Shown: piece by piece, positions 23,901 through 33,560 of the stretch
How the letters are laid out: the number at the start of each line of letters is the position of its first letter
How positions within the stretch are numbered: the first letter of the stretch is position 1
NCBI GenBank assembly: GCA_043228905.1
Contig: JBHGNT010000015.1
Span: 7,750,001-7,814,000, forward strand
Origin: Azolla caroliniana
Taxonomy: Eukaryota; Polypodiophyta
Direction of reading: 5' to 3'
Length of the DNA stretch: 64,000 nucleotides
The notes under the pieces: model-generated
Databases searched by the model: none
Seen by the model: only the letters and a program-made list of their open reading frames with translations
What the model was told of the DNA's origin: nothing
Position numbers and translations under genes: made by a program

Positions 23901-24073
23901 TGTTCGGGATCGGGATGTGTGTGCGATGTGCGTCGGATCGCTCTTCTGTGCTTCTGCGCCTGTGTGTAGGAAAATTCATAAAAAGTAAGTCCTTCGCAGG
24001 CCTGTGTCTTATATAGTGGCTTTTGCCTCGAGCTGCCCTTTTTCGTTTCCCGTGCATGTCTATCTCCCGCCAT
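20951..24073 (-). pseudogene. Tat accessory ORF: globular domain plus long coiled coil (nested element)
   Basis: Begins best at the ATG at 24073 (MAGDRHARETKKG) and would span about 1,040 codons to a TGA at 20951-20953. Residues ~1-260 look globular (ILFEYFGEYSISSKAY, EVARTMMEYGFVNSRPPAIA, GLQVDWLHFITEGLKEAI, QWLTVLVPP). Then come a basic Pro-rich linker, a coiled coil of about 330 residues (21503-22489) and an acidic Pro/Glu/Gln tail. Stops: TAG at 22952, 22610 and 21035, TAA near 22560, TGA at 21503. It is on the same strand as pol, downstream of it. The coiled-coil half matches 3-2135. I recognise no catalytic motif. Extra ORFs between pol and the 3' LTR are known in Tat and Athila elements; their function is unknown. 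Confidence 0.75.
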
Positions 24074-24242
24074 AATTAGCAATTCTTCTCTTGATTGCCG
24101 CACGTGCGTAATACCTCGTACGTCGGTGCCCACGTTCTATGCTTTAAATAGCAAGTACGCGCACGTCCTCCTTTACTTCATGGCGCCTCTTCGTTGCATG
24201 GTGGCGCTCCCACCTCTTGTGATCTCCCCATCATCATTACTT

Positions 24243-24276
24243 TGATTTTTTTTCTTTTTTTCTTTTTTTTTTTTGG
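24243..24276 (-). other. All-purine A-rich tract between pol and accessory ORF
   Basis: Read on the coding strand it is a run of A with four G over about 34 bases, directly after the pol stop. It could be an internal polypurine tract or a simple A tract. Confidence 0.5.
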
Positions 24277-24281
24277 ACCTG

Positions 24282-27200
24282 TCATTTTCCGGTCCCGCCC
24301 GATTTGTTCGGGTCGGTTCGCGCTAATACCGGAATCTCCTTCTGTCGGTTTTCCGGGATAGTCTTTGTCGGTATCGGTGTCGGTTCTTCCTCGGTCCGGA
24401 TTTCTGCAGCAGCGTCTGTCGGTGTCGGTTCCTCATCGTGCCGGATTTCCGGGTCTTGCTTGAACGGGTTGGTTGGCATATTTCCCTTATACAGGTTTAG
24501 CCGAAACCCATTTGCCCACTTACCGATGACTTCTCCAGACAACATGCCGAGCTGATACGACCCATTGTACTCCTTGGTGATCCAGAACGGTCCGGTCCAC
24601 CGAAACCGCAACTTTCCCGGCATGTTCCCCATCCGTGTCTGGAACAGTAGCACCGGTTTTCCGACTTCGAACTCCTTTTCGTTGCCACGCCGGTGTCGGT
24701 CCACGAAATCTTTTCTCCTCCTTTGCTCCAGTTCGAGTTGTAGTAAGTTGGCTATTCGGTTTTCTTCTAATTTCAACAACGTCGCCAGCCGGATTCGTTC
24801 AGACTCCTTCTCACTTAAGCGCTCCTTTACCTAGATCCGTAAGCTGGGGATCTGGAACTCTACCGGCATGACCGCTTCTAAGCCGAATGCTAGTCGGAAC
24901 GGGGTTGTCCGGATGCTAGTTTTGTACGTTGTTCGGTACGCCCATAGCGCGCTCTGCAATTTCGTATCCCAATCGGTCCGGTTCTTGTTGACGATTTTTC
25001 GTAGGATGTTCTGCAGAGTTTTGTTTGTCGATTCCGCTAGTCCATTGGCTTGAGGGTAGTAGGGAGTACTCCTTTTATGTACCACCGCGTAAAATGACGT
25101 CAGGCTTTCTACTACCTGCCCGAGAAAGTGTCCTCCTTGGTCACTTATAAGCTCGATCGGGCATCCATACCGGCACCATATGCACTCGTACAGGAACTTT
25201 GCCGTGGACGCGGCCGTGTTGTCCCATAAGGCCTTCGCTTCCACCCATTTGGTGCAATAGTCGGTCGCCACTATGACATACCGATTTCCGGTTCGCATTG
25301 CCGGTGGCTTGAAGGGACCGACAAAGTCCAAACCCCACTTTTGAAACGGTTCCAATGGCAAGACCGGGTGGTGTGGCATCCGGGCCTGCTCCGTGGGTTG
25401 GCCCAGTCGTTGACACAAATCGCATTCTCTGCTATACTTCACAGCATCTTTTAGGGTGGTGGGCCACCACAATCCGCTCTGCCATATTTTCCGAGCGGTT
25501 GCGTCGCCGGCATAATGCCCGCCGGCAATTCCACAGTGGGCTTCCCTGAGGATTAGATCCTTCTCATCGCTTCGCACTGCTCGTCTCCAGATGCCATCTG
25601 CCTCCTTGTGATAGAGGGTGTCTCCAACCAAGCAGAAATGTTTGCTTCTTACTGCTACCCTTTTTCTTTCATCGCGGTCCATGTTCTCCGGGGGTACTCC
25701 GGTGCTCAGGAACTGATGCATCTCGGTTAGCCACTTGTCTTCATCGGCTACCGTTGCATCCGTTGCCGGTTCCGTCGTGATCCGGAACAACTCGGCGTCA
25801 GGGAACTCATCTTGTACGCCGTCCCCTGCTTCTCCGGATTCGAGTCTGCTTAGGTGGTCCGCTACCGCATGCTGCGCCCCGGGTCGGTGGAAAATGTCAA
25901 ATTCAAATTCCTGTAACAGCATTGTCCATCGTGCAATTTTTCCCGTCAAGGATGCCTTCGAGACCAGGTAGAGTAGTGCCGAATGGTCGACATGGAAGGA
26001 AAACTTCCTTCCGAGCAAATAGTGCCTGTACTTTGCGACACTATACACCATTCCTAATGCCTCGCGTTCCGTCGTAGAGTAGTTCCGTTCAGCTTTTGAG
26101 AGTTTCCAGCTTGCGTAGTACACCGGCCGGTACCATTTCGGCTCCGTGAGTTGCATCAGAACGCTGTCGATTGCTACGTCCAACGTGTCGACGAAGACGT
26201 GAAAGCTTTTACTCCAATCCGGCGGTTGCACCACCAGATCTTGCGACAGCATAACCTTCAGCGCTTGGTAGGCTTTCTCCTCCGTCTCCGCCCATAGGAA
26301 GGGTACCCTGTGTACTGCGGCATGCAATGGTGTAGCGAAGTCTGCGAGGTGCCGTATCATCCGGCTATGCCACCTTATTTGGCCCAGGAACCGGCTTAAA
26401 GCCTTTGCGTTATTTGGTGCCGGTGCCTCGAGAATCGCCTTTACTTTATCCGGATCTACCGCGATTCCTTCCTTACTCACCACATGCCCTAGTAAGTTGC
26501 CGCCTGCCACTCCAAAGACGCACTTGGCCGGGTTCAGACTCAACCGGTACTCGCGGCACTTCTCTAAGCACAGCCGGAGGTGATCGAGATGCTCTCTGTG
26601 CTGGCTGTAGACCGCGAAATCGTCAAGGAAGACCTGCATAAAACCGGGGATATATTCCCCGAAAATTTCCATTACTATCCTTTGAAAGGTCGTTGGGGCC
26701 GTCTTTAGTCTGAACATCATCATGACCGCGACGAACACTCCCCATTCCGTAACGAACGATGTCTTCTCCTGGTCGGCTGGGTTCATTCGTATTTGGTTGT
26801 AACCGCTAAATCCATCCAGGAAGCTGTAAACTTCGTGGCCGGCTACCGCATCTAGCACCCCGTCCGTAAATGGTAGTGGAAACGTATCGGTCACCGTTGC
26901 GGCATTTAGTTTCCGGTAGTCCACGCATACCCGGATTTTGCCGTTCTTTTTCGGGACCACCACTATCGGACTCAGCTAGGTTGCCTGCTTGACCGGTCGG
27001 ATAAATCCGACCCGAAGGAGCTTATCAATCTCCTCCTTCACCTTCGTCGTATAATTCGGATTCATCCGGTACCTGCGTTGAGCGATCGGTTTCGCGTCCG
27101 TACTTAGGTGAATTTGGTGCTGATAGAGCTGGGGGTCCAACCCTCGCATGTCTTCGTACGACCATGCGAACACATCCTTGAAGTCTGTTAGTAATGCTAC

Positions 27201-27836
27201 CATTGCCTTCTTTTCTTCCTTCGGCAATTCCTTTGCGACATTTACCGGTCGGGGCGTGTCTGTTGTGCCGAGGTCCACCTCCTCCAGTTGGGATGCTTTT
27301 ACCCTCTGGGATATCGTCATCTCCCTCTCTAGGGATTCCTGCGCTTGTCGCAGTTCCCGGATCGCTGCTTGGTCCGGTTCGTCCGGCGTCGTGATGTACG
27401 GTTCTACTGCCGCCGTGATATCCACATCAAATAGTGGGACGATTCGTGGGTGTTCCTCGAGGTACCGATCGACTTCCTCGTCCGGTAATCCCTCCAACAT
27501 GTTGATGCTTTCTGCATACAATGGAGTTGCTTCCTTACTGGCGATCACCCGTGGTTGCGTCGCTACTCGTACCTTTGTTTTCCCTCGCCGGATTGTGATC
27601 ATGTTCTTTTCCAGTTCTGCTTGATATGCGTCGTTTGCAGCTATGGTCGTCCTAGTAGTAGGGGGTACGCGCCTTGTACATTCAGCTGCAGCACCACGGC
27701 CGATATCCGGAATACGTGGCCTCCAATCGTTACTTCCAAATCCCGGATAAGCCCGGTCGGTCGGACTGAGCTGGTATCCGCCATGCGTAACCAGAAGGGG
27801 CATGGCTCCCATTCCCAGATGCCCAGGTTGTCGCAT
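24282..27836 (-). pseudogene. Tat reverse transcriptase, RNase H and integrase (nested element)
   Basis: One frame runs 27836-24282 with only two stops, both TAG (26976 and 24831). 26976-27836: linker and polymerase N-terminus (FAWSYEDMRGLD). 24831-26963: polymerase with VDYRKLNAA, GYNQIRMNPAD and catalytic VFLDDFAVYS; RNase H with FHVFVD, STTEREALGMVY and HVDHSALLYL; integrase zinc motif (HCGIAGGHYAG...CDLCQ); catalytic core with LDFVGPF, ISDQGGHF and NGLAESTNK (Asp, Asp, Glu all present). 24282-24779: GPY/F-type C-terminus (FRWTGPFWITKEYNGSYQL) and an acidic tail. No chromodomain is seen, as expected for Tat elements. It copies and integrates element DNA. Confidence 0.9.
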
Positions 27837-27890
27837 GTCTGTCGGCTGATGACATTTACCCCGGAGCCTCCGTCAATAATTGTTCCGGCA
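27640..27890 (-). pseudogene. Tat aspartic protease (nested element), in a shifted frame
   Basis: The frame holding the conserved protease reads IIDGGSGVNVIS at the active site (Asp-Gly-Gly), then WEWEPCPFWL and finally YPLLLGRP. It is offset from the gag and polymerase frames, which themselves agree with each other. Two compensating one-base changes, one near 27885 and one near 27630 in a run of A, therefore bracket the protease. A TAG follows GRP where Tat copy 1 also has TAG. The catalytic residue is intact, so the damage is to the reading frame. Confidence 0.7.
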
Positions 27891-28149
27891 ATTTCCTTTC
27901 ACGATTGCCGTGATCGCCGGGCTACTTGTATCGACCACAGCTGGTCCTTCCTCTGGGTTGGAGAAGAATGCCGGTGCTGGCGTTGGCTTCGGTTTGCTCA
28001 CGGATGCCTGTAAGTCTGCCGTAAACCGTGGCACCAACTGTAGTAGCCGTGCTAACGGCAGCAGGATTTGACAGTCCTGGAGCGCTTGCCACATCGGGTT
28101 TTCTCCTGGCTGTATGATTTCTTCGTCTTTTGGCATATTTTGGTCTCTT

Positions 28150-30142
28150 ACTTCGGCCGCATTCTGTTCATTGGCCTCCTTGATCCATTGCGCCGCTTGT
28201 TTTCTGATTGCCTCCTGGGCTTCCCCTTTGACCGGGTTGTGACCTGCTGCACTTCCGTTATTTCGGCTGTAACCATGTTGACTGCCGGCTGCTTGTCATT
28301 GGTTTTTCTTGGGCATTGGTTACTATAATGGCCCTCCTTACGGCAGTAATAACAGTACACCTTGTGACTGTTGCTCGTTTCTCCTTTGTCCCCGGTTTGG
28401 GGGGTGGGTATACTTCAGCGGTCGTCTTCGGTTTTTCAGTTATCCGGTACCGATACCGGGTTGTCATTCCTTGCTGCCTCCCGACGTTCCTCTCTTCGGA
28501 AAAATCCACGCTTCGGATTCCGTCGGAAATTTCGGTTCCCTTGTCGCCTCTCTTCTTTGCGTCGTTTGTATTCCGGGGATTCGTCTCGGTCGTACCGGTC
28601 CCGGGGGTAGCTATCTCTGCGTTTCTCCTCTCGGTCATAGTTATCGCGTCTTCTATCAGCGTATCTGTTACCGCGTTCGCGTTGGTAGCGGTCGTTTCTC
28701 CGGAATCGATCCTCATCCGGGTCCTGATTGCGCGGTTCTATGTGTCGAACCGGTGCCGCCTGCCGATTTAACAGGTTATATTCGCATCGGTCCGTTGTAT
28801 GGGCTCGAGAGTTGCAGATCATACATTGTGTCCGCAGGTTGCAGTCTACCGTTGAGTGGCCCGAATTTAGGCATGTTGTGCATTGTAAGGCCTGTCGGAA
28901 CCTCAGGTCTTCCTCCTTCGGGAGTGCCCGGTGTAACATCCCCATCGACAAGAAGGAGCTAGTCTTGTCCATTTCTAAGACCCGATCAATAACTTGGTCC
29001 ATTGTGCTGGTGCGGAAATCAAGGACTCCGCACATCGTTCGAAGTGGCTCTTTTAGCGCAGCCAAAAAGACTGCTTTGGCTTCGTCTTCGGGTGGTGCTC
29101 TCGTCAGTTGGCTGTGCAGGGTCTAAAACCGAATGATGAATTGTGGCACAGTCTCGTTCTCTTCCTGCCGGGTGGTGTAGAACTGCCCGACCAATTCCCT
29201 TTGCTCAACTTGTCTGTGAAAAAGCCTGAGGAATTTGGCCTTCAAGGCATCGAATGTGGCAAAGCTGCCCGGTAAGTGCTTTGCGTGCCATCGGGCCGCC
29301 GGTCCTTCTAAGGTCATGCCGAATTCGGCGACTTTGGATCGTTCGGCTTCGGGCTCCGTCAGTCTTTGGGAGACATGGTTGGCTTCCCATGTTTGGAGGA
29401 ATGCGTACACGTGTGCCTCCGCGTCGGGCTCATCCCGGTACTTTGGGTATGAGTACGGCATCGTGTCGTCCAACTGACTCTCCTGCTCTCTCCACTCTCT
29501 GTCCATTGTTGGCGTTGGTGTGAGAACCTTCGGTTCCTCCGCGGTTGGTGCCGGTATCCGCTCCTTCAGTTCCTCCGCGGGTGTTGCTGGTGTCCGGTCC
29601 TTTGGTTCCTCCGCGGGTGTTGTCGGTATCCGCTCCTTCGGTTCCTTCGCGGGTGTTGTCGGTATCCGCTCCTTCGGTTCCTTCGCGGGTATTGTCGGTA
29701 TCCGGTCAGCCTCCCTCGGCGATTGCCGGTCACCGAACTCCAAGGTTATTTCTTCCTCTGGCTCCGGTGTTACTGAGTCTTCCGACTCCTCTTCCCCCGG
29801 GTCGTTTGGTGTGTCGTGGCTGCTTTTATACCGGGACACAACGCTTCCGTCGCTTTCCGACTCCGCCTCGAGTGTTGCGAATGCTTCCGAGTCCCCGTCG
29901 CCACCGGCGAGCGTCTGTAGTATCGTTTCCGCCTCTTGCAGGCTTGTTATGCTACTGCCTTCGTCAGGGACTTGCAGAACCCGGAACTGCAGTGCTTCTT
30001 CTGCGACTCTCCGAAGAGTTCTGGAGAATGACCGATCTCGCCGGATCTCGTCGACGGCTTGCTGCAGGGCTTCCCGTCGTTGGTCTCATTTGGTGTATCG
30101 TCTCCCTCGTTCGGTGATGTGGTCGTCGTTTGGTCTAGACAT
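28150..30142 (-). pseudogene. Tat gag (nested element)
   Basis: The probable start is the ATG at 30142 (MSRPNDDHITERGRRY). Order: an N-terminal helical region; an acidic Pro-rich segment with five to six 11-residue repeats of the type ERIPTTPAKEPK (29524-29710); the retrotransposon gag core (29125-29450: FLQTWEANHVSQRL, ARWHAKHLPGS, FLRLFHRQVEQRELVGQFY); two Cys-His motifs (28840-28930); Arg/Asp-rich segments; and a final knuckle CYYCRKEGHYSNQC near 28310-28355. In-frame stops: TGA near 30086, TAG at 29123, TGAs at 28436 and near 28418. A one-base shift near 28225 moves the last helix out of frame. Gag would form particles and package RNA. Confidence 0.85.
29524..29710 (-). repeat. 33-base tandem repeats in Tat gag
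   Basis: About five and a half units encoding variants of an 11-residue Pro/Lys/Glu motif (RIPTTPAKEPK). The frame is kept through all units. Confidence 0.85.
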
Positions 30143-30177
30143 CCATCCCCCGGTTGTCCTCTACACTTTGCAGGAAT

Positions 30178-30188
30178 CGTGGTCGCCA
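30178..30188 (-). other. Primer-binding site of nested Tat element (tRNA-Arg-like)
   Basis: TGGCGACCACG on the minus strand, six bases after the LTR. It complements a tRNA 3' end CGTGGTCG-CCA, which resembles tRNA-Arg and fits the tRNA-Arg primers I recall for Tat/Ogre elements. The tRNA identity is from memory. Confidence 0.55.
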
Positions 30189-30194
30189 AAATAG

Positions 30195-30608
30195 TGTTGT
30201 CTGCCTGGCTGGACTAGCCTCAACACAGGTGTCTATCCGACACTTCTCCAAAGGGGTGGTAAGGATTGGATGCTAGGTTTCACGCATAAGATGATTACAC
30301 TAAGCACAGACGGTAAAACAATACAAAGACAAAGATAAACACGCAATAAGTATAATTGTATTACTTCCGTAAAGCATTTACAAATCATCGGATCCTTTTA
30401 TAGGCATCCGGCAAGGTTACAATCGGTGCGCTTAGGCAACCGGCATCCGAATCGGTCCGGATCCGGATCGGTACAACTGTACCGGATCCGGATCGGTACA
30501 ACTGTACCGGATCCGTCCCTCCGAATAATAAATATACTATTATTTACTTCCTATTATCCGATCCGACTCCGCCTTCCCACTTGTCCTTGCTCTTCTGACC
30601 GGCCAACA
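30195..30608 (-). repeat. 5' LTR of nested Tat element
   Basis: 414 bases, on the minus strand starting TGTTGGCCGG and ending GCAGACAACA. It contains a 25-base tandem duplication (CGGATCGGTACAACTGTACC word twice, 30465-30513) that the other LTR has once. A 'cctataaaagg' TATA-like box lies near 30394-30404. Confidence 0.9.
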
Positions 30609-30790
30609 CGATTCAGACGACGAGTGGATGGTTTTGGGTTGTGCCTAGATCGGCCACGGTGCACAGGTGCACACGATTCGGACGGAAGGACGCGTGGATG
30701 GTTTTGGGTCGTGCCTAGATCGGCCACGACGCACGGGTGCACACGATTCAGACAAAAGGACGCGTGGCTTGGCGGTTCGTGACGCATGAC
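30609..30790 (+). repeat. GC-rich minisatellite inside family X LTR (right part)
   Basis: Resumes the ~70-base units of 19840-20511 at the position expected after removing the nested element. Confidence 0.8.
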
Positions 30791-31640
30791 TTGGTGGCTT
30801 AATCGCGGGATGCATGCACGGGTGCATGAACGGTTCATAAGGATGCGCGCGTGCACAATTCGGAAGGACGCGCACGCACACAGAAACGTGCACAATTCGG
30901 AAGGAAACGGGCTCGACGGTTCGTTATGTACAGCTTGGTGTGGCTCAATTGCGGGATGCGTGCACGACTTGGTGGGTTTGGACATGACGTACGGGTTGGT
31001 AGGGACGCAAGTACGGATCATGCACGGACTAGATGATTGGATCATGTGGCCGAATTATACGGACGGTCGCATGCAACCAAAAGTAAAGGCCATGTAACTA
31101 AAAATGAACGCATACAATTAAAAGGCATGCAACTAAAAGTAGAGGTCATGCAACTAAAAGTGGGCATGCAAAGGAACATCAAGGGCCATGAACAACAAAG
31201 AACTCCATATATATTCCACTCTCTTCTTTCATCCATTTTTTTTTCTCTCTGCTCCCTTATCTTATCGAAGCCATAACACTCAAAAACCCTAATTTTCTAA
31301 TCGAAGCCAAAAACCCTAATTTCCTTATCGATGCCATAACACTCAAGAACCCTAATTTATCTTATCTAGTTATCTCTCGATAATCCTTAAATTATTTTTT
31401 ATCTAAGCCATATTTCATAAACCTTAATCTATTAATCTATTAACCTCCATAAGCTAAAACTTTTGTAATTCCAATCTTGGGATAGATTGTAATTTTTCGT
31501 TTCCTTTCTTAATGAAATTTGTCAAACTTTCTAATTTCCGTTAATTCTTAAAAGTATAAACGCACAAATTTGATATCCTCTGGTTGGAGGCCCCAAGGTC
31601 CTGCCTCACGTTCACGTATCCTTGACGTATTTTCGCGACA

Positions 31641-32605
31641 GCGGTTTGGAAGTCCGAAAAAGACGTCATCCTCTGAGAGGCCCATTATGGAATTGCCAGA
31701 GGACACTACGCAGTCGATGCGACGGTCTGAAAGATAGTGCAAAGCGGCTTATGGTGTGGCCAACAACACAGATGGAGGCTCACAAAATCTGCCGACAATG
31801 CGATCTCTGCCAACGCATGGGTCAACCTACCGAGCGAGGGTGAATGCCCCAATAGTTGATCCTTCCGCTTGAGACATTCTAGAAATGGGAGTTGGATTTC
31901 GTCGGCCCATTCAAACCGGCCGTGGGCTGAACCGAAAACTAATGCATTATCATCGCGATCGATTACTGCACCAACTAGGTCGAAGCAAAAGCGCTTCGGG
32001 ACAACACGACTGCCTCCATGGAAAAATTCATTTACGAATACGTATGGTGCACATTCGGATGTCTGATCGAGTTAGTGAGCGATCAGGGCGGGCATTTCAT
32101 CAACAAAATAATTCAGGAGGTCACAACGCATTACGCGGTGGTACATAAGAAAAGAACGCCTCACTATCCGCAAACGAATGACCTTGCCGAGTCGATAAAT
32201 AGAACGCTACAGAACATCCTCAAGAAAATCATGAACGAGAATTGCGCCGACTGGGATGACAAGATGCGTAGTGCACTTTGGGCTTATCACACTACATTGA
32301 AGACTAGCATTAGCTCCACGCCTTTTTGGTTGGCCTTTGGTTTAGAAGCCGTCATGTCGATCAAATTCTAGGTGTCGAGCTTACATGTGCAAATTTCGGA
32401 ACGACTCCCCAAAACAGAGTGAGAACATAAATGACTCGAGCAACTACTCGAATTCAGGGAAGATCAGCTTGCTAGTCTAAGCTATTTGGAGCATGGTTAG
32501 TGCCAGCATAAAGCATTTATCGATTGTCATCATAAAGGGAATGAGAAATTATGCGAAATTGGCAAGGCAGTTCTGGCTTTTCAAACTTGGCTTGGCTCGC
32601 ACGTG
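31641..32605 (+). pseudogene. Tat integrase fragment
   Basis: Starts directly after the family X LTR. In the first frame AVWKSEKDVIL and EAHYGIARGHYAVDA match the Tat integrase zinc region. 31790-31830 gives CRQCDLCQRMGQP. 32018-32371 gives the catalytic core end with LVSDQGGHF and NDLAESINRTLQ (Asp and Glu kept). The C-terminus (FIDCHHKGNEK, GKAVLAFQTWLGS) is cut at ~32605. Several stops and shifts. It may be the missing 3' part of the Tat element cut at 6665, but about 100 bases between them are absent. Confidence 0.75.
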
Positions 32606-32990
32606 AGCGAGACGCGAAGGCCCCTAGAAGTGAACACTAGTCGGGGCGGAATGAAGAAGATAATGGAGGAGATGACGTCGCGACATGTCAAAGCCATTCA
32701 TTACTCGGTGTCGGTAGGAATCCGCGTAGGAGAAGAAAAGAACACTAGGATGAGGAAGGACGCTAGATTTTCGCTGGTTATACTGGAAGGATTCTCCGGA
32801 ATGAAGTTGGGAAAGAAGGAGGCAGACCACGCGGCAAGGCAGATCCAAGAAGGTATCGGATGAGACGATCCGGTGGAGGAGAAATCAAGCCTCGTAGAGG
32901 CTGCATTCCAGAACTACAAAGTTTTGGTCGAAGACAAACAGGTTGGGAAGGTTGGAGGGGCCAACTCTTCAAGTAGGTATGATACTTGGA
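32606..32990 (+). pseudogene. Family X gag C-terminal fragment
   Basis: 32606-32750 aligns with family X gag (ETRRPLEVNTSRGGMKKIMEE, AIHYSVSVGIRVG) as found at 38190-38340. It is joined in mid-codon context to Tat integrase on the left. The rest (EAAFQNYKVLVEDK) is not recognised and ends at a purine run TTGGAGGGGGAAA near 32985. Confidence 0.6.
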
Positions 32991-33335
32991 GGGGGAAATC
33001 ACTATCATGAGGTTATTGTCATATTGTTGTAGGTCTATAACTGTTGTATAGAGAGAGAGAGATACAGAGTGATGCTCTGTTGTAACCGCCGGTTGGCGAA
33101 GATACAGAGCTTGAGTTCATTGCCTCCTAGTCTCTATTTGTACCTTTCATATATAGTGATAGTTTGGAGTTTGTGGGCTCCCGTGGTTTTTCCCAATTAG
33201 GGTTTTCCACGTAAACATCTTGCGTATCCTCTATCGTTGTTTGTGTGTGTACGTGCGTTCACTCCCTACTTCCCATTTCTGTGTTTGATTCTCATTGAAG
33301 TGATTCAAGACTTGGTTGTGGCCAAGTAATATTCC
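32991..33335 (+). repeat. LTR-like fragment
   Basis: Follows a polypurine run. It contains a GA microsatellite (33049-33062) and 'ttgtgggctcccgtggtttttccc...ttttccacgta', which parallels the end of the LTR at 50857-51381. No coding sequence. Confidence 0.45.
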
Positions 33336-33560
33336 GCGTTATTCTCTTCAGATATGCGCAGGGACCCACACTACGGAAGAGCTGCATGGAGCGTGCCCAA
33401 ACGTGAGGGTGAAGGTCGGTGACATCGAAATCGACCAACACTTCTTCGTGCAAGAGTCATCCTCGCATCCGATAATCTTAGGTGAACCTACATCATGGCG
33501 GCTCAGATAGAGACGAAGGTGTTGAACAACGGTTCAACATAGGCAAGGGTGAAGAGTGTG
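33336..33560 (+). pseudogene. Family X protease fragment
   Basis: HGACPNVRVKVGDIEIDQHFFVQ and HPIILGEP align with the protease end at 37250-37360 (YGACPNVKVTIGDVEMDQHF, HPVILGQP). A frameshift follows 33500. It is joined near 33560 to copia integrase. Confidence 0.65.

Larger units (their letters stand above)
20512..30608 (-). mobile_element. Nearly complete Tat-lineage Ty3/gypsy element (10.1 kb)
   Basis: The element runs right to left: 5' LTR 30195-30608, primer site, gag, protease, reverse transcriptase, RNase H, integrase, an accessory ORF and the 3' LTR 20512-20900. Both LTRs have TG...CA ends and the element is flanked by a 5-base duplication. By eye the LTRs differ at about eight positions plus one 25-base duplication in the right LTR, suggesting a fairly recent insertion. 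Coding regions are continuous but carry scattered single stops and a few one-base shifts. It sits inside the minisatellite of a family X LTR. Confidence 0.95.
19543..31640 (+). repeat. Family X 3' LTR (about 2.0 kb), split by a nested Tat element
   Basis: Begins TGTCGTGTGGTTTTC just after the integrase and ends TTTCGCGACA at 31640. Its first ~300 bases and its last ~40 match the other family X LTR (44466 down to 39320) at about 80%. Removing the nested 20512-30608 insertion and one copy of the 5-base duplication leaves about 1,996 bases. The middle is a GC-rich minisatellite. 31075-31180 repeats an 'ATGCAACTAAAAGT' word and 31260-31360 an 'AACCCTAATTT' word. Confidence 0.75.

Noticed and set aside
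22484-23988. Plus-strand frames rich in Leu, Ser, Phe and Cys
   Set aside because: Antisense of the Tat accessory ORF; the minus frame has the coherent coiled coil and a homologue at 3-2135.
24230-24280. T-rich tract as a transcription terminator
   Set aside because: It lies inside the element, is purine-only on the coding strand and has no terminator hairpin; described as a purine tract instead.
6661-31641. Treating the Tat remnant at 2996-6665 and the Tat integrase at 31641-32605 as one element split by insertions
   Set aside because: Orientation fits, but about 100 bases of linker are missing and the breakpoints show no shared target duplication; left as a possibility only.
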